Below, piece by piece: positions 1-9,600 of a stretch of DNA of 64,000 nt; positions within the stretch are counted from its first letter, which is position 1; each line of letters starts with the position of its first letter. The translations under genes were made by a program, and so were the position numbers. Location: NCBI GenBank assembly GCA_964615375.1, contig CAZTOW010000036.1, positions 1 through 64,000 of the forward strand, in the 5' to 3' direction. Source of the DNA: CAZKWG01 sp964615375 (lineage in GTDB: Bacteria; Myxococcota_A; UBA796; CAZKWG01). The notes beneath the pieces are model-generated. The model ran no database searches. It worked only from the letters and a program-made list of their open reading frames with translations, and was not told the origin of the DNA.

Positions 1-268
1 GCCAGTCCGGATCTGTGGAGGGGGGCATGGGCGACCATGGTCTCTACTCCGACTGGGACCGGTCGTGGTCGTTGAGAAGGACGGGCCCCGGGAGTGCAGG
101 GAGCGTGCCAGGGTGCTCGCGGCCCGAGCCGAGGGGCGAGATCCTCCTGGAAGGCGGCTTCACGCCACGCGAGCCCGCCGCCGAGCGCGCCCCGGCCGAT
201 GCGCGCGCATGCGCGTCCTGGCGCGCGCAGGTTAAGCAGCCCTCCCCACCGCCCTTCGGAGAGCCAGG
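1..268. other. Left-edge non-coding stretch
   Basis: I see no convincing gene here. Open frames on both strands are rich in Arg, Pro and Ala and look like shadow translations of GC-rich DNA. The stretch holds a 12-bp GC palindrome centred near 209-210 and, at its right end, a GGAGAGCCAGG-type ribosome-binding site for the gene starting at 269. It probably contains that gene's promoter, but no clear -35/-10 or -24/-12 pair stands out. Confidence 0.4.
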
Positions 269-619
269 ATGCGCAGGGAGATGATCGGGCAGTTCAAGAA
301 GGGTCAGAAGGTCTCGGAGCTCATCCAGGCCCTCGGCAAGCTCACGGCGGACGGCAAGAACATCGCTGTGAACTACGATTATCGCGCTCGTCCCTACCTG
401 GACCACACCGTGGTCGGCTGGACCGACGGGCCACCGAGCTCGAACGTGCTGGTGGTCTTCTCCGGCGAGACCCCCGAGCACGACCACTGGCGCCGCTTCA
501 CGGTCTCCCGCACGGGCCCCGGGAAGTACGACATCGACGTGTTCCCCACGCCCTTCAACAACCCGGTCTCGCCGCTGTCCCCGGGCATCCCGCCCGGCGC
601 GAGCCCGCGGGCGGGGTGA
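269..619 (+). CDS. Small conserved-looking hypothetical protein (116 aa)
   Basis: Function not recognised. The ATG at 269 follows a purine-rich GGAGAGCCAGG site; a second in-frame ATG at 281 is possible. The protein has no signal peptide or membrane segment, so it should be cytoplasmic. Its first 90 residues have a mixed alpha/beta composition, with an early basic helix (KKGQKVSELIQALGKL) followed by strand-like segments around VVGWTDG and VLVVFSGE. The last 25 residues are a Pro/Gly-rich tail. The amino-acid balance is that of a real protein, unlike the Arg/Pro/Ala-rich translation of the opposite strand. It stands alone, convergent with the lipoprotein gene to its right. Confidence 0.6.
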   Translation: MRREMIGQFKKGQKVSELIQALGKLTADGKNIAVNYDYRARPYLDHTVVGWTDGPPSSNVLVVFSGETPEHDHWRRFTVSRTGPGKYDIDVFPTPFNNPVSPLSPGIPPGASPRAG

Positions 620-629
620 GGGTGCCGGT

Positions 630-649
630 CTCAGGAGGTGGGTCCTGAG
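630..649 (+). terminator. Stem-loop after the 116-aa gene
   Basis: CTCAGGA and TCCTGAG form a perfect 7-bp stem around a 6-base loop, 11 bases after the stop codon. The following CAGCCCCTTTCCC has only a short T run, as is usual in GC-rich genomes. It lies between convergent genes. The remaining bases to 805 hold nothing else I can support. Confidence 0.5.
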
Positions 650-805
650 CAGCCCCTTTCCCAGCCCTGTGGAAAACTCTGTGCACATCTGCGGGCGGGG
701 CTGTGGAGAGTCGAGCGCGCGTCCGCCAGAGATGAGCCGTCAACGCCAGCTCTTCTGAGAGCCTGAGAAGCGCCGATCCCACTCTGACCCTGTGGGAATT
801 CCTGT

Positions 806-1546
806 TCAGCCCCCGCCGCCGGCATTGTCCGGCGCCATCGAGGGCCATGGCCCGGTGCCGCTCTCGGTGGCGTCGATCACCAGCCCGTCCCGGTCCTGGT
901 TGGGCACGAGCTGACCGTCGCGCACCACCACGCTCATGCGCTCGCCGCGGTCGGGGGAGCCGTCGGCGTCCAGGTCCACCAGCAGCTCCAGCACCAGCGC
1001 CTCCTCCCCGCGTGGCACCAGGAGCGCGAAGGCGCCGGGCTCGGCGATGGGGAGCACGGTGAGCGGGCTCGGCGGGCGCCCCAGGTTGAGCTCGTCGGGG
1101 GGCTGGAAGGGCAGGGCGCGCAGCACCAGAGGCGCCACGCAGCCCTCGCAGCGCACCGTCCCGGAGAAGGTGACGTGGGCCTCCTTCTTCAGCGCCTGCT
1201 GGGTCCACTTCGGGTCGTCCTCGCGTGGGGGCTGGACGTCCAGGCGGATGGGCACGCCGTCGGAGGGAGCGGGGCCGGGCGGGGCCTGACCCTCGGGCGC
1301 GGGGCTGGCGCCGGGCGCGGGGCTGGCGCCTGGGCTGGCGACGCCGTCGGCGCCGGGCTGAGGTGGGGCGGCCTCGGGGGGCGCCTCCAGGCTGCCGGAC
1401 GGACCGGGCGAGGGCCCCGGCCCAGGCGGGGAGGCTCCAGGATCATCCACCTGCATGGGGCAGGCGCAGAGCAGCAGGAGCGCGAGCGGGGCTGGGCGCA
1501 GAGGGACCTCCGACCGCAGGAGAGCACAGGCGGGCGCGTCGGGCAA
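806..1546 (-). CDS. Proline-rich lipoprotein with a KEAHVT-type domain
   Basis: Predicted exported lipoprotein of 246 residues. The best start is a TTG at 1546; it precedes a basic stretch, a hydrophobic run (PLALLLL) and a lipobox-like LCAC. Next comes a roughly 60-residue Pro/Gly/Ser/Ala-rich spacer, then a domain of about 130 residues beginning KKEAHVTFSGTV, with a CEGC motif and an acidic LDADGSPDRGE segment that could bind calcium. The same domain, beginning KSEAHVTISGTI and with a matching DNDGDNK segment, occurs in the lipoprotein at 44671-45510, so the two are paralogues with different low-complexity regions. Function unknown; probably a surface or periplasmic protein. Convergent with 269-619 and divergent from the beta-helix gene. 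Confidence 0.6.
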   Translation of the reverse strand: MPDAPACALLRSEVPLRPAPLALLLLCACPMQVDDPGASPPGPGPSPGPSGSLEAPPEAAPPQPGADGVASPGASPAPGASPAPEGQAPPGPAPSDGVPIRLDVQPPREDDPKWTQQALKKEAHVTFSGTVRCEGCVAPLVLRALPFQPPDELNLGRPPSPLTVLPIAEPGAFALLVPRGEEALVLELLVDLDADGSPDRGERMSVVVRDGQLVPNQDRDGLVIDATESGTGPWPSMAPDNAGGGG

Positions 1547-1650
1547 CGGCGCGGGCGCGAGGGCTACCCGAACAGGCGCTCAGATCAACCCCCTTCAAAA
1601 CCGAACCGCTTTCCGCTAACATGAGAGGTCCACCGCTCGAAGGAGCTCGC

Positions 1651-4600
1651 ATGTCCGGCCTGCTGCTGCTCGTGGCCCCCTCGCTCGCCGCCACCATCAC
1701 CGTGGGGTCCAGCGGGACCTACTCGACCATCCAGAGCGGGATCAACGCCGCCTCCGACGGAGACACGGTCGAGGTCTCCGCCGGGACCTACCGCGAGTGC
1801 ATCGACCTGAAGGGCAAGGACATCACCCTGGTCGGCACGTCCGGCGCCAGCAGCACCACCATCGACGGGCGCGGGAGCTGCACCAACGCGGTGACCATCT
1901 CCAGCGGGGAGGCCCCCACCCTCCGCGGCTTCACGATCACGAACTCGACGAAGCGCGCGATGTACGTGGCCAGCAGCGCCCCCGTGCTGGACGAGGTCAT
2001 CATCTCCTCCTCGGGCAGCACCTCCTACAACGGCAGCGCCGTCTACGTGGACGGGGGCTCGCTGACCATCACGGAGAGCTCGCTGACGGGCAACACCGGC
2101 TACTACGGCGGCGCCATCTACGCGGACCTGGGCGCGGAGCTGACGATCTCCGACACGGAGTTCACCAGCAACTACGGCTACTATGGCGGCGCCATCTACG
2201 CCAACTACAGCAGCACCTACGGCGCGGTGGACATCGACCTGGACACGGTGGAGATCAGCTCCAACGCCAGCTACTACTCCGGCTCCGGTCTCTTCCTCGA
2301 GCAGTACACGGTGCTGCGCAGCGAGGACACCACCTACGCCAGCAACGTGGGCTACTACACCCACGGCGCCGGCATCTACGCCGACAGCTACGCCAGCATC
2401 AGCAGCACCAACGACACCTTCAGCGGCAACTACGCCCGCTACTACACGTCCGGGTACTCCGGCGGCGCCATCTACCTGAACAGCTACGCCTCGTTGACGG
2501 CGACGGGCACGGACTTCTCGGGTCACTACGCGTACACGGGCGGCGCCATCTACGCCTACTACTACGCGGACGTCACGATCTCCAACGCGAGCTTCACCAG
2601 CAACTACGCCCGCTACTACGGCGGCGCCCTCTACGCGGACTATTACGTCGACACGACCATCAAGTCCGCGACGTTCACGTCCAACTCGACGGACTACCAC
2701 GGCGGCGCCATCTACCAGCAGCGGTACGGGACGATCACGGTCTCCGACGCCGACTTCGACACGAACGACACCTACTACACGGGCGGCGCCGTCTTCCTGG
2801 ACACGGGGCTCACGGCCTCCTGGACCGACGTGACCTTCACCGACAACGAGGCCACCAACGGATCCGGCGGCGCCTACTACCAGTACTACTACGGCGACCT
2901 GACGATGTCGGGGGTGGACTTCGACGACAACTACGCCTACAACGACGGCGGCGCGATGTACATCCAGGCCATCGTCGACGACGTGGTCATGGAGGAGGTG
3001 AGCTTCACGCGCAACACCTCCTACCGCGGGGCGGGCGGCGGTCTGTACTCCTACAACCAGAATGACCTGGAGATCACCGGCGCGACCATCGAGGACAACA
3101 CGGCCTACAGCAGCGGCGGCGGCATCTACCAGTACTACTACGCGAAGCTGGAGCTGTCGGCGGCCACCGTCTCGGGCAACACCTCCCAGTACGGCCACGG
3201 CGGCGGGATCTACTTCTACCCCTACACCGGGGGCACCTACGATCTGTACCTGGACACCGTGGACATCGAGGACAACTCGGCCTACTACCACGGGGGCGGC
3301 GTGTACGCCTACGCGGTGGACAACTTCACGTCCGCCGGGGTCAACTACAAGCGGAACGACGCCAACAGCTCGTCCTCCAGCTACGAGGGCGGCGGGCTCT
3401 TCCTCTACTCGTCGCGCTCGGCGGACGTGGACGACAGCTGGTTCTGTCACAACACGGCGTACAACGGCGCGGGCGCCTACGTGTACTACGTCTACGGCGG
3501 CGCGGGCTACGACACCTGGAACAACAACGTCTTCGTGGAGAACCTGGCCAGCTACCAGGGCGGCGGGCTCTACCTGCACACGAACAACTACCAGGAGTTC
3601 CAGAACAACACGCTGGTGGGCAACAAGGCGCAGTATTACGGCGGCGGCGCCTGGTTCTACCGCACGTATACGTCCTTCCTGAACAACATCATCGCGTACA
3701 CGCAGAGAGGCGACGCGCTCTACTCGTCGGACACCTACTCCAACACGTACAGCACCTTCACCTACAGCGACTGGTACGTGAACACGTCCAAGGACGCGGG
3801 CGGCTACTTCAGCTTCTCCACCTCGTCGTCCGGCAACATCACGGATGATCCGCTCTTCCGCGACTACACGCTCGACGGGGACTGCGACAACGACGATCTC
3901 ACGCTGGACACGGACTCGCCCGCGGTGAACACGGGCTACCCGGTCATCAAGGACCCGGACGGCTCGCGCTCGGACATGGGGGCCTACGGCGGGCCGGGCT
4001 CGCCCTACGTGGACGGGGACGGCGACGGCTACTACTCCACCGAGGACTGCGACGACGACGACGCCAGCGTGAACCCGGGCGCGTCCGAGGTCTGCGACGA
4101 CGTGGACAACGACTGCGACGGGACGGTGGACGACAGCGCCACGGACGCCAGCTCCTGGTACAAGGACGGCGACAGCGACGGCTACGGCACCTCGACGACG
4201 ACCACGACCAGCTGCGACATGCCGACGGGCTACGTGGCCAACAGCAGCGACTGCAACGACAGCAGCAGCAGCGTCAAGCCGGGCGCCACCGAGACCTGCG
4301 ACGACGTGGACAACGACTGCGACGGGCTCACCGACGACGACGACGGCGGCGTGACCGGGACCAGCACCTGGTACCGCGACCGCGACAGCGACGGGTATGG
4401 CCGCACCTCTGGCTCGACCTCGGCCTGCGACGCGCCCTCGGGCTACGTGGGCAACGACGACGACTGCGACGACACGGACGACACCATCTACCCCGGCGCG
4501 TCCGAGGTCCCCTACGACGGGGACGACCAGGACTGCGACGGCGCGGACATCACGGACCTCGACGAGGACGGCTACGACAGCACCGAGGTCACGGGCGGCG

Positions 4601-5856
4601 ACGACTGTGACGACACGGACGACGGCGTGAACCCCGGCGTGGAGGAGGAGCCTTACGACGGGATCGATCAGGACTGCGACGGTGAGGATCTGGCCGACGT
4701 GGACGGCGACGGCTACGACAGCACCGAGGTCAGCGGCGGGACCGACTGCGACGACGCCGACTCGGGCGTGAGCCCCGGCGACGCGGAGGTCTGCGACGGC
4801 ATCGACAACGACTGCGACGGCACCACGGACGGCTCGGACGCGACGGACGCCGACGTGTACTACCGCGACGCCGACCGCGACGGCTACGGCGACCCCGACA
4901 CGCGCACGACCTCCTGCACCACGCCCACGGGCTACGTGACCGACGGGACGGACTGCGACGACGGCGACGCCGACGTCTACCCCGGCGCGCTGGAGACGCT
5001 CTACGACGGCATCGACCAGAACTGCGACGGCTCGGACGAGGCCGACGCGGACGGCGACGGCTTCAACGCGGAGGCGGCCGGCGGGACGGACTGCGACGAC
5101 ACCGACATCGACATCAACCCCGACGCCGACGAGGTCTGGTACGACGGCACCGATCAGGACTGTGACGGCGCCAACGACTACGACCAGGACGGCGACGGCC
5201 ACGAGACCAGCGACATCGGCGGGACCGACTGCGTCGACACCGACCCGACCATCTACCTGGGCGCCGACGACCCCGTGGGCGACGGCATCGACCAGGACTG
5301 CGGCGACGACAGCGACTACGACGCTGACGGCGACCACTACGACGGCTCGGCCTACGGCGGCCCCGACTGCGACGACGCCGACGCCGACATCAACCCCGGC
5401 GAGACGGAGCTGGCCTACGACGGCATCGACCAGGACTGCGACGGCGCCGACCTGACCGACCTGGACGGCGACGGCTACGACGCCAGCGCCGCCGGCGGGA
5501 CCGACTGCGACGACGAGGACAGCTCCATCTTCCCCGGCGCCACCGACACCCCCGACGACGGCATCGACCAGGACTGCGACGGCGCCGACGCGAGCTCCGG
5601 CGGCGAGGGCGAGGGCGAGGGCGAGGGTGAAGGCGAGGGCGAGGGCGAGGGCGAGGGCGAGGGCGAGGGCGAGACCGGCGAGCCCTCCGGCGAGGGCGAA
5701 GGCGAGGGCGAAGACTCCGGCCTCAGCGGCGACGACGTCAAGGGCGGCGGCGGCTGCGCCTGCAGCGCGGACACGGCGCCCTCCGGCGGAGCCGTCGGCC
5801 TGCTCGGCGTGGCGATCGGCGCCCTCGCGCTGCGGCGCCGACGTCCGGTCGCGTAG
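1651..5856 (+). CDS. Secreted beta-helix / MopE-repeat protein with MYXO-CTERM tail (1401 aa)
   Basis: Large surface protein. The ATG at 1651 is chosen because GAAGGAG lies seven bases upstream and a signal peptide (SGLLLLVAPSLAA) follows directly; an ATG at 1621 is less likely. Residues ~15-780 form a right-handed beta-helix opening with a DUF1565/pectate-lyase-like segment (GTYSTIQSGINAA, DGDTVEVSAGTY), then many ~25-residue turns with GGAIYA or GGGIY, unusually rich in Tyr, Asn and Ser and similar to chlamydial Pmp repeats. Residues ~785-1310 hold about ten MopE-type motifs (DCDD...PGA.E...DGIDQDCDG). A Gly-Glu linker leads to the tail: GCACS, a hydrophobic segment and ALRRRRPVA, a MYXO-CTERM sorting signal. 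Likely cell-surface adhesin or enzyme with metal-binding repeats; substrate unknown. Confidence 0.85.
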   Translation: MSGLLLLVAPSLAATITVGSSGTYSTIQSGINAASDGDTVEVSAGTYRECIDLKGKDITLVGTSGASSTTIDGRGSCTNAVTISSGEAPTLRGFTITNSTKRAMYVASSAPVLDEVIISSSGSTSYNGSAVYVDGGSLTITESSLTGNTGYYGGAIYADLGAELTISDTEFTSNYGYYGGAIYANYSSTYGAVDIDLDTVEISSNASYYSGSGLFLEQYTVLRSEDTTYASNVGYYTHGAGIYADSYASISSTNDTFSGNYARYYTSGYSGGAIYLNSYASLTATGTDFSGHYAYTGGAIYAYYYADVTISNASFTSNYARYYGGALYADYYVDTTIKSATFTSNSTDYHGGAIYQQRYGTITVSDADFDTNDTYYTGGAVFLDTGLTASWTDVTFTDNEATNGSGGAYYQYYYGDLTMSGVDFDDNYAYNDGGAMYIQAIVDDVVMEEVSFTRNTSYRGAGGGLYSYNQNDLEITGATIEDNTAYSSGGGIYQYYYAKLELSAATVSGNTSQYGHGGGIYFYPYTGGTYDLYLDTVDIEDNSAYYHGGGVYAYAVDNFTSAGVNYKRNDANSSSSSYEGGGLFLYSSRSADVDDSWFCHNTAYNGAGAYVYYVYGGAGYDTWNNNVFVENLASYQGGGLYLHTNNYQEFQNNTLVGNKAQYYGGGAWFYRTYTSFLNNIIAYTQRGDALYSSDTYSNTYSTFTYSDWYVNTSKDAGGYFSFSTSSSGNITDDPLFRDYTLDGDCDNDDLTLDTDSPAVNTGYPVIKDPDGSRSDMGAYGGPGSPYVDGDGDGYYSTEDCDDDDASVNPGASEVCDDVDNDCDGTVDDSATDASSWYKDGDSDGYGTSTTTTTSCDMPTGYVANSSDCNDSSSSVKPGATETCDDVDNDCDGLTDDDDGGVTGTSTWYRDRDSDGYGRTSGSTSACDAPSGYVGNDDDCDDTDDTIYPGASEVPYDGDDQDCDGADITDLDEDGYDSTEVTGGDDCDDTDDGVNPGVEEEPYDGIDQDCDGEDLADVDGDGYDSTEVSGGTDCDDADSGVSPGDAEVCDGIDNDCDGTTDGSDATDADVYYRDADRDGYGDPDTRTTSCTTPTGYVTDGTDCDDGDADVYPGALETLYDGIDQNCDGSDEADADGDGFNAEAAGGTDCDDTDIDINPDADEVWYDGTDQDCDGANDYDQDGDGHETSDIGGTDCVDTDPTIYLGADDPVGDGIDQDCGDDSDYDADGDHYDGSAYGGPDCDDADADINPGETELAYDGIDQDCDGADLTDLDGDGYDASAAGGTDCDDEDSSIFPGATDTPDDGIDQDCDGADASSGGEGEGEGEGEGEGEGEGEGEGEGETGEPSGEGEGEGEDSGLSGDDVKGGGGCACSADTAPSGGAVGLLGVAIGALALRRRRPVA
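5602..5710 (+). repeat. GAGGGC hexanucleotide repeat (Glu-Gly linker)
   Basis: Tandem GGCGAG/GAGGGC hexamers encode an (EG)n linker just before the MYXO-CTERM tail of the large beta-helix protein. A few GAAGGC variants interrupt it. Copy-number changes keep the frame, so the linker length can vary without breaking the gene. Confidence 0.85.
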
Positions 5857-5962
5857 ATATCCCAGATCGGCGGGTCACTGCCCGCCCCCTGGCGGGAGAG
5901 GGGGCAGGCCGGGCGCTCTCGCAAAGAGCGGCCGGCCGCAGGGGCCTCGAGGCGGCCCCGTC

Positions 5963-5982
5963 GAACCCTCGCAGGAGGGTTC
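5963..5982 (+). terminator. Stem-loop downstream of the beta-helix gene
   Basis: GAACCCTC and GAGGGTTC make a perfect 8-bp stem with a GCAG loop, followed by TCCCCC. It lies 107 bases after the stop and before the coiled-coil genes. Terminator is the simplest reading; there is no T tract. Confidence 0.45.
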
Positions 5983-6000
5983 TCCCCCTGGAAAGGCAGC

Positions 6001-6035
6001 AGGTCGTCGGGCGCGCTGGGCGCGGCCGACGACCT
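6001..6035. other. Long GC inverted repeat upstream of the coiled-coil genes
   Basis: AGGTCGTCGG at 6001 pairs with CCGACGACCT ending at 6035, a perfect 10-bp stem around a 15-base GC loop. It could be a second terminator or a regulatory structure for the gene starting at 6133. The rest of 5857-6132 contains no gene. Confidence 0.35.
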
Positions 6036-6132
6036 GGGGTCTCCACCAGCGATTGACCCGCTTCCAGGGCCCTGGTAGCATCCGGGCCCCGGGGCGAGGG
6101 GGAGCACCCTCGCCCGGCGTCGGAGCAGAGCC

Positions 6133-6663
6133 ATGAGCGAGATCAACCTGGAGCAACGCCGATCCGAGCTGGAGAGCGCGCTCGCGGAGCGCCAGCAGGC
6201 GGTGGAGCGCGCCCGCGCCGCGCTCACGAGCGCCGAGAGCCAGGTCGAGGCGGCCCAGAGCGCGCTCACCCAGCACGAGGGCGAGGTCCAGGCGCGCCGG
6301 GCCCGGCTCGAGGAGCTGCGCGAGCGGGTCTCCCAGGTCCAGGCGCGCGCCGAGGCCGCCGCCGAGGAGCACGCGAAGCTGAAGGCCGAGGAGGAGCGCC
6401 TGTCCGCCGACGTGGTCCAGCTCGCCGCGGAGCTGGAGGGCCGCGAGGCCGAGGTCACCGCGCAGCAGGACCGACTCTCGGCCTTGGAGGCTGAGATCAA
6501 GAGTATCGACGAGGAGCGCTCCCGCCTGGAGGCCGACCGCACGGGGCTCCAGGAGAAGCTCGCCAGCCTGCGCGCGCAGAACGCCGAGGAGGCACGCCGC
6601 GTCGCCAGCCTGGAGGAGGAGCTCGCCCGCCTGGAGGCGGAGGCCCCCGGGCGAGGGGCCTAG
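6133..6663 (+). CDS. Coiled-coil protein (176 aa)
   Basis: Almost the whole protein is a predicted coiled coil of Glu, Ala, Arg, Gln and Leu heptads (for example EQRRSELESALAERQQ), with no signal peptide, membrane helix or Cys. The ATG at 6133 follows CGGAGCAGAG. It ends in TAG at 6661-6663, and the next, much larger coiled-coil gene begins four bases later in the same frame, so only one stop codon divides them. They are probably co-transcribed and may act in one complex; the alternative is a single gene split by a nonsense change. No enzymatic domain is visible. Confidence 0.7.
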   Translation: MSEINLEQRRSELESALAERQQAVERARAALTSAESQVEAAQSALTQHEGEVQARRARLEELRERVSQVQARAEAAAEEHAKLKAEEERLSADVVQLAAELEGREAEVTAQQDRLSALEAEIKSIDEERSRLEADRTGLQEKLASLRAQNAEEARRVASLEEELARLEAEAPGRGA

Positions 6664-6666
6664 GCC

Positions 6667-9600
6667 TTGCTCGTCGAGGCGCGCGCCGCGGCCTGGGGGA
6701 CGGACGGATCCGCCCGCCGCCTGGTCGTCCATGTGCTCGGCGCGCTCGGCCGCGCCCTGCCGCCGCTCAGCCTCGCCGGCCCCGTCACGCCGCTCGCCGC
6801 CGCCTTGGACGCCGGATCCGCCGTGTGCTCCGGCGCGCTGGGCGCCCGCTTCGCCCTCTCCCTCTACGACGCGCACGCCGACTGGGCGCCCGGCCTCTCC
6901 GATCTGGAGGCCGACCAGGGCAAGGACGCCGTCCTCCGCCTCTACGGGCTCGCGCTGAGCGCCTGGCGTCTCGGCGCGGGGGAGGCCGGAGCGCGCGCCG
7001 CCGCCTTCCGCGCCCGACCCGCGGGAGAGGCGCTGCTGGCCTGGTGGTGCGCCGTCGAGGTGGCCCTGGCCTTCGTGGCCGACGGCGATCTCCCCGCCGA
7101 GGCGCTACCCAGCGAGCTCGCCTTCACCTGGGGAGACGAGGCCGTCGACCGGCTCGGGCTGAGCGGCGCGGATCGCGAGGGCGCCGATCTCATCCTCCGC
7201 GCCTGGATGCCCGAGCTCGAGGCCCTGGTCCGCGCCTGCGTCGCCGACGCCGCCGCGCTCGCCGAGGCGGTCCGCGGCGCCCTCCCCCCGCTGGCCGACA
7301 ACGGTCGGGAGGCCCTGCAGGCCGAGGCCGAGGCCACCCCGATCTACGCCGGCCTGCTCGCCGCGCTGGAGGGCGCGGGTGGGGAGATTGGCGGGGAGGA
7401 TAAGGTTAGGAAGGCGGAAGAGGCTAGGAAGGCGGAGGAGGCTAGGAAGGCGGAGGAGGCTAGGAAGGCGGAGGAGGCTAGGAAAGCCGAACAAGCCAGA
7501 CTTGCTGAAGAGGCCAGGAAGGCTGAAGAAGCTCGCCGCGCCGAGGAAGCCAGACGCGCCGAACAGGCCAGAAAGGCCGAAGAGGCCAGAAAGGCCGAGG
7601 AGGCCAGAAAGGCCGAAGAGGCCAGACTCGCTGAAGAAGCCAGACTCGCCGAACAAGCAAGACTCGCTGAAGAGGCCAGAAAGGCCGAAGAGGCCAGACT
7701 CGCCGAAGAAGCCAGGAAGGCTGAAGAGGCAAGGCTCGCCGAAGAAGCCAGGAAGGCTGAAGAGGCAAGGCTCGCCGAAGAAGCCAGGAAGGCTGAAGAG
7801 GCAAGGCTCGCCGAAGAAGCACGACTCGCTGAAGAAGCAAGACTCGCTGAAGAGGCCAGGAAGGCCGAAGAGGCAAGGCTCGCTGAAGAGGCCAGAAAGG
7901 CTGAAGAAGCAAGACTCGCCGAACAAGCCAGACTCGCCGAACAAGCCAGACTCGCCGAAGAAGCCCGCCGCACCGCCGAGCTCGACGCCCTCCACGGCCT
8001 CCTGGACACCGCTCGGGCCCGCGCCGAGCGCACCGCGACCGCCCTCCAGGCTCACGAGGCCCAGGATCAGTCCCTCACCGGCGAGCTCTCCCGCCTCCAG
8101 GGTCGCGCCGCCGAGGTGCAGGGCCAGCGCGACGGGGCGGCCTCCTCGCACCAGACCGCCCGCGCCCGACGCGAGGAGCAGCGCGCCGAGCTGGAGCGCG
8201 CCCGAGCCCAGCTCACCGAGCTCCAGGCGCGCGCGCAGCAGCTCCCGGTCGCCGAGCTCAGCGCTGAGCTCCAGGCCCTGAGGCAGGATCAGGGCGCCGC
8301 CGAGGCCGGGCTCTCCGAGGCCGAGCAGGCCCACGCCGAGGCCAACCGCGCGCGCGAGGCCGCGACCAGCGCCCGAGACGCCGCCGCCGCGCAGATCGCG
8401 TCCGAGACCCGCGCGCTCGACGAGACCCTGCAGGCCCACACCCGCCTCCTCGCGGCGATCACCCAGGCGGAGCAGGCCGCCCGGGACGCCGCCGCCCGGG
8501 ACGCCGCCCTTCGCGAGGCCGCCGCCCGGGACGCTGCCCTGCAGGCCGCGGTGGACGCCCACATCGCCCGGCTCCAGACCCTGCGCGCCTCCCTGTCCCA
8601 GGCCCGCGCCGCCCAGGCCGCCACGCAGGGCCCGCTCCAGGCCGCGACGGTCGCCCTCGAACAGTGTGAAAATTCACTAGATCTTTTAACCTCCTCCCCC
8701 ACCCCCGCCGAGGCCGCCCGCGCCCGCGGCGCGCTCCCCGCCCTCCAGGAGGCCGCCGCCCGGCTCGCCCGGAGGCTGGACGAGGCCCGCGCCCGCCACA
8801 CCCAGGCCGCCGACGCCGCCGAGGGCCTGGGCGCCACCTGCGCCGAGATGGACGCCCTCTTGGAGCAGGCCCGCGCCGACGCGCGAGAGGCCGCCAGCGC
8901 CCTCACCGAGGCCGAGCGCGCAGCCTCCGAGGCCGTCGGCGCCCTGCAGGCGAGCCAGGAGGCGAAGGCACAGGCGGCCCAGACCCTCACGGCCGAAGAG
9001 CAGGCTCTGGCCGAGGCCGAGCGCGCCCTGGCCGAGCTCCACGACCAGCTCGCCGCGGCGGCCGAGGCCCGCGCCGCCGCCCGGGAGGCCCGGCTGGAGC
9101 GGCTTCGCGAGGAGATCCGGCTCGGCCGGGGCGCGACCGCGGATCGCGAGGCGCAGATCCAGGCGCTGGAGCAGGCGCTCGCGCAGCTCCCCGCGCCCCC
9201 CGATCCCGGCCCCGCCCAGGAGGCGCTGGCCGACGCCCACCCGACCCTCGCGGCGGCCCGCGCGCGCGCGGAGAAGGCGGCTGCAGCGCGCGCCGAGGCC
9301 CAGGCTCGCCTGACGGGCGCCCAGGAGGCCACCGCCCAGGCTGAGGCAGAGCACGCCCGGCAAGCTCAGGATCTCCAGTCCGCGAGCACCGAGCAGGAGC
9401 TCGCCACCCGCGCGCTCGGCGAGGCCATGGCCGATCAGGAGGCCGCCGCCCGGACCTTGATCGCCGCCCGCGAGGCCGCCGACCAGACCCGGGCGCTGCT
9501 GGAGAGCGCGCAGCGCGCGGCCGAAGAGGCCCTCGCCGCGCTGGATCCAGTGCGCGCGGCGGCGGAGGCGGAGGCCCGGCGGCGGGAGGCCGAGCGTCAG

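Noticed and set aside
660..720. DnaA-box-like TGTGGAAAA and TGTGGAGAG sequences
   Set aside because: They differ from the consensus TGTGGATAA, are too few, and no dnaA, dnaN or AT-rich unwinding region is near.
1585..5337. 1250-codon open frame on the minus strand
   Set aside because: It is a Val/Ala/Arg-rich shadow of the beta-helix/MopE gene, with no start context and no domain.
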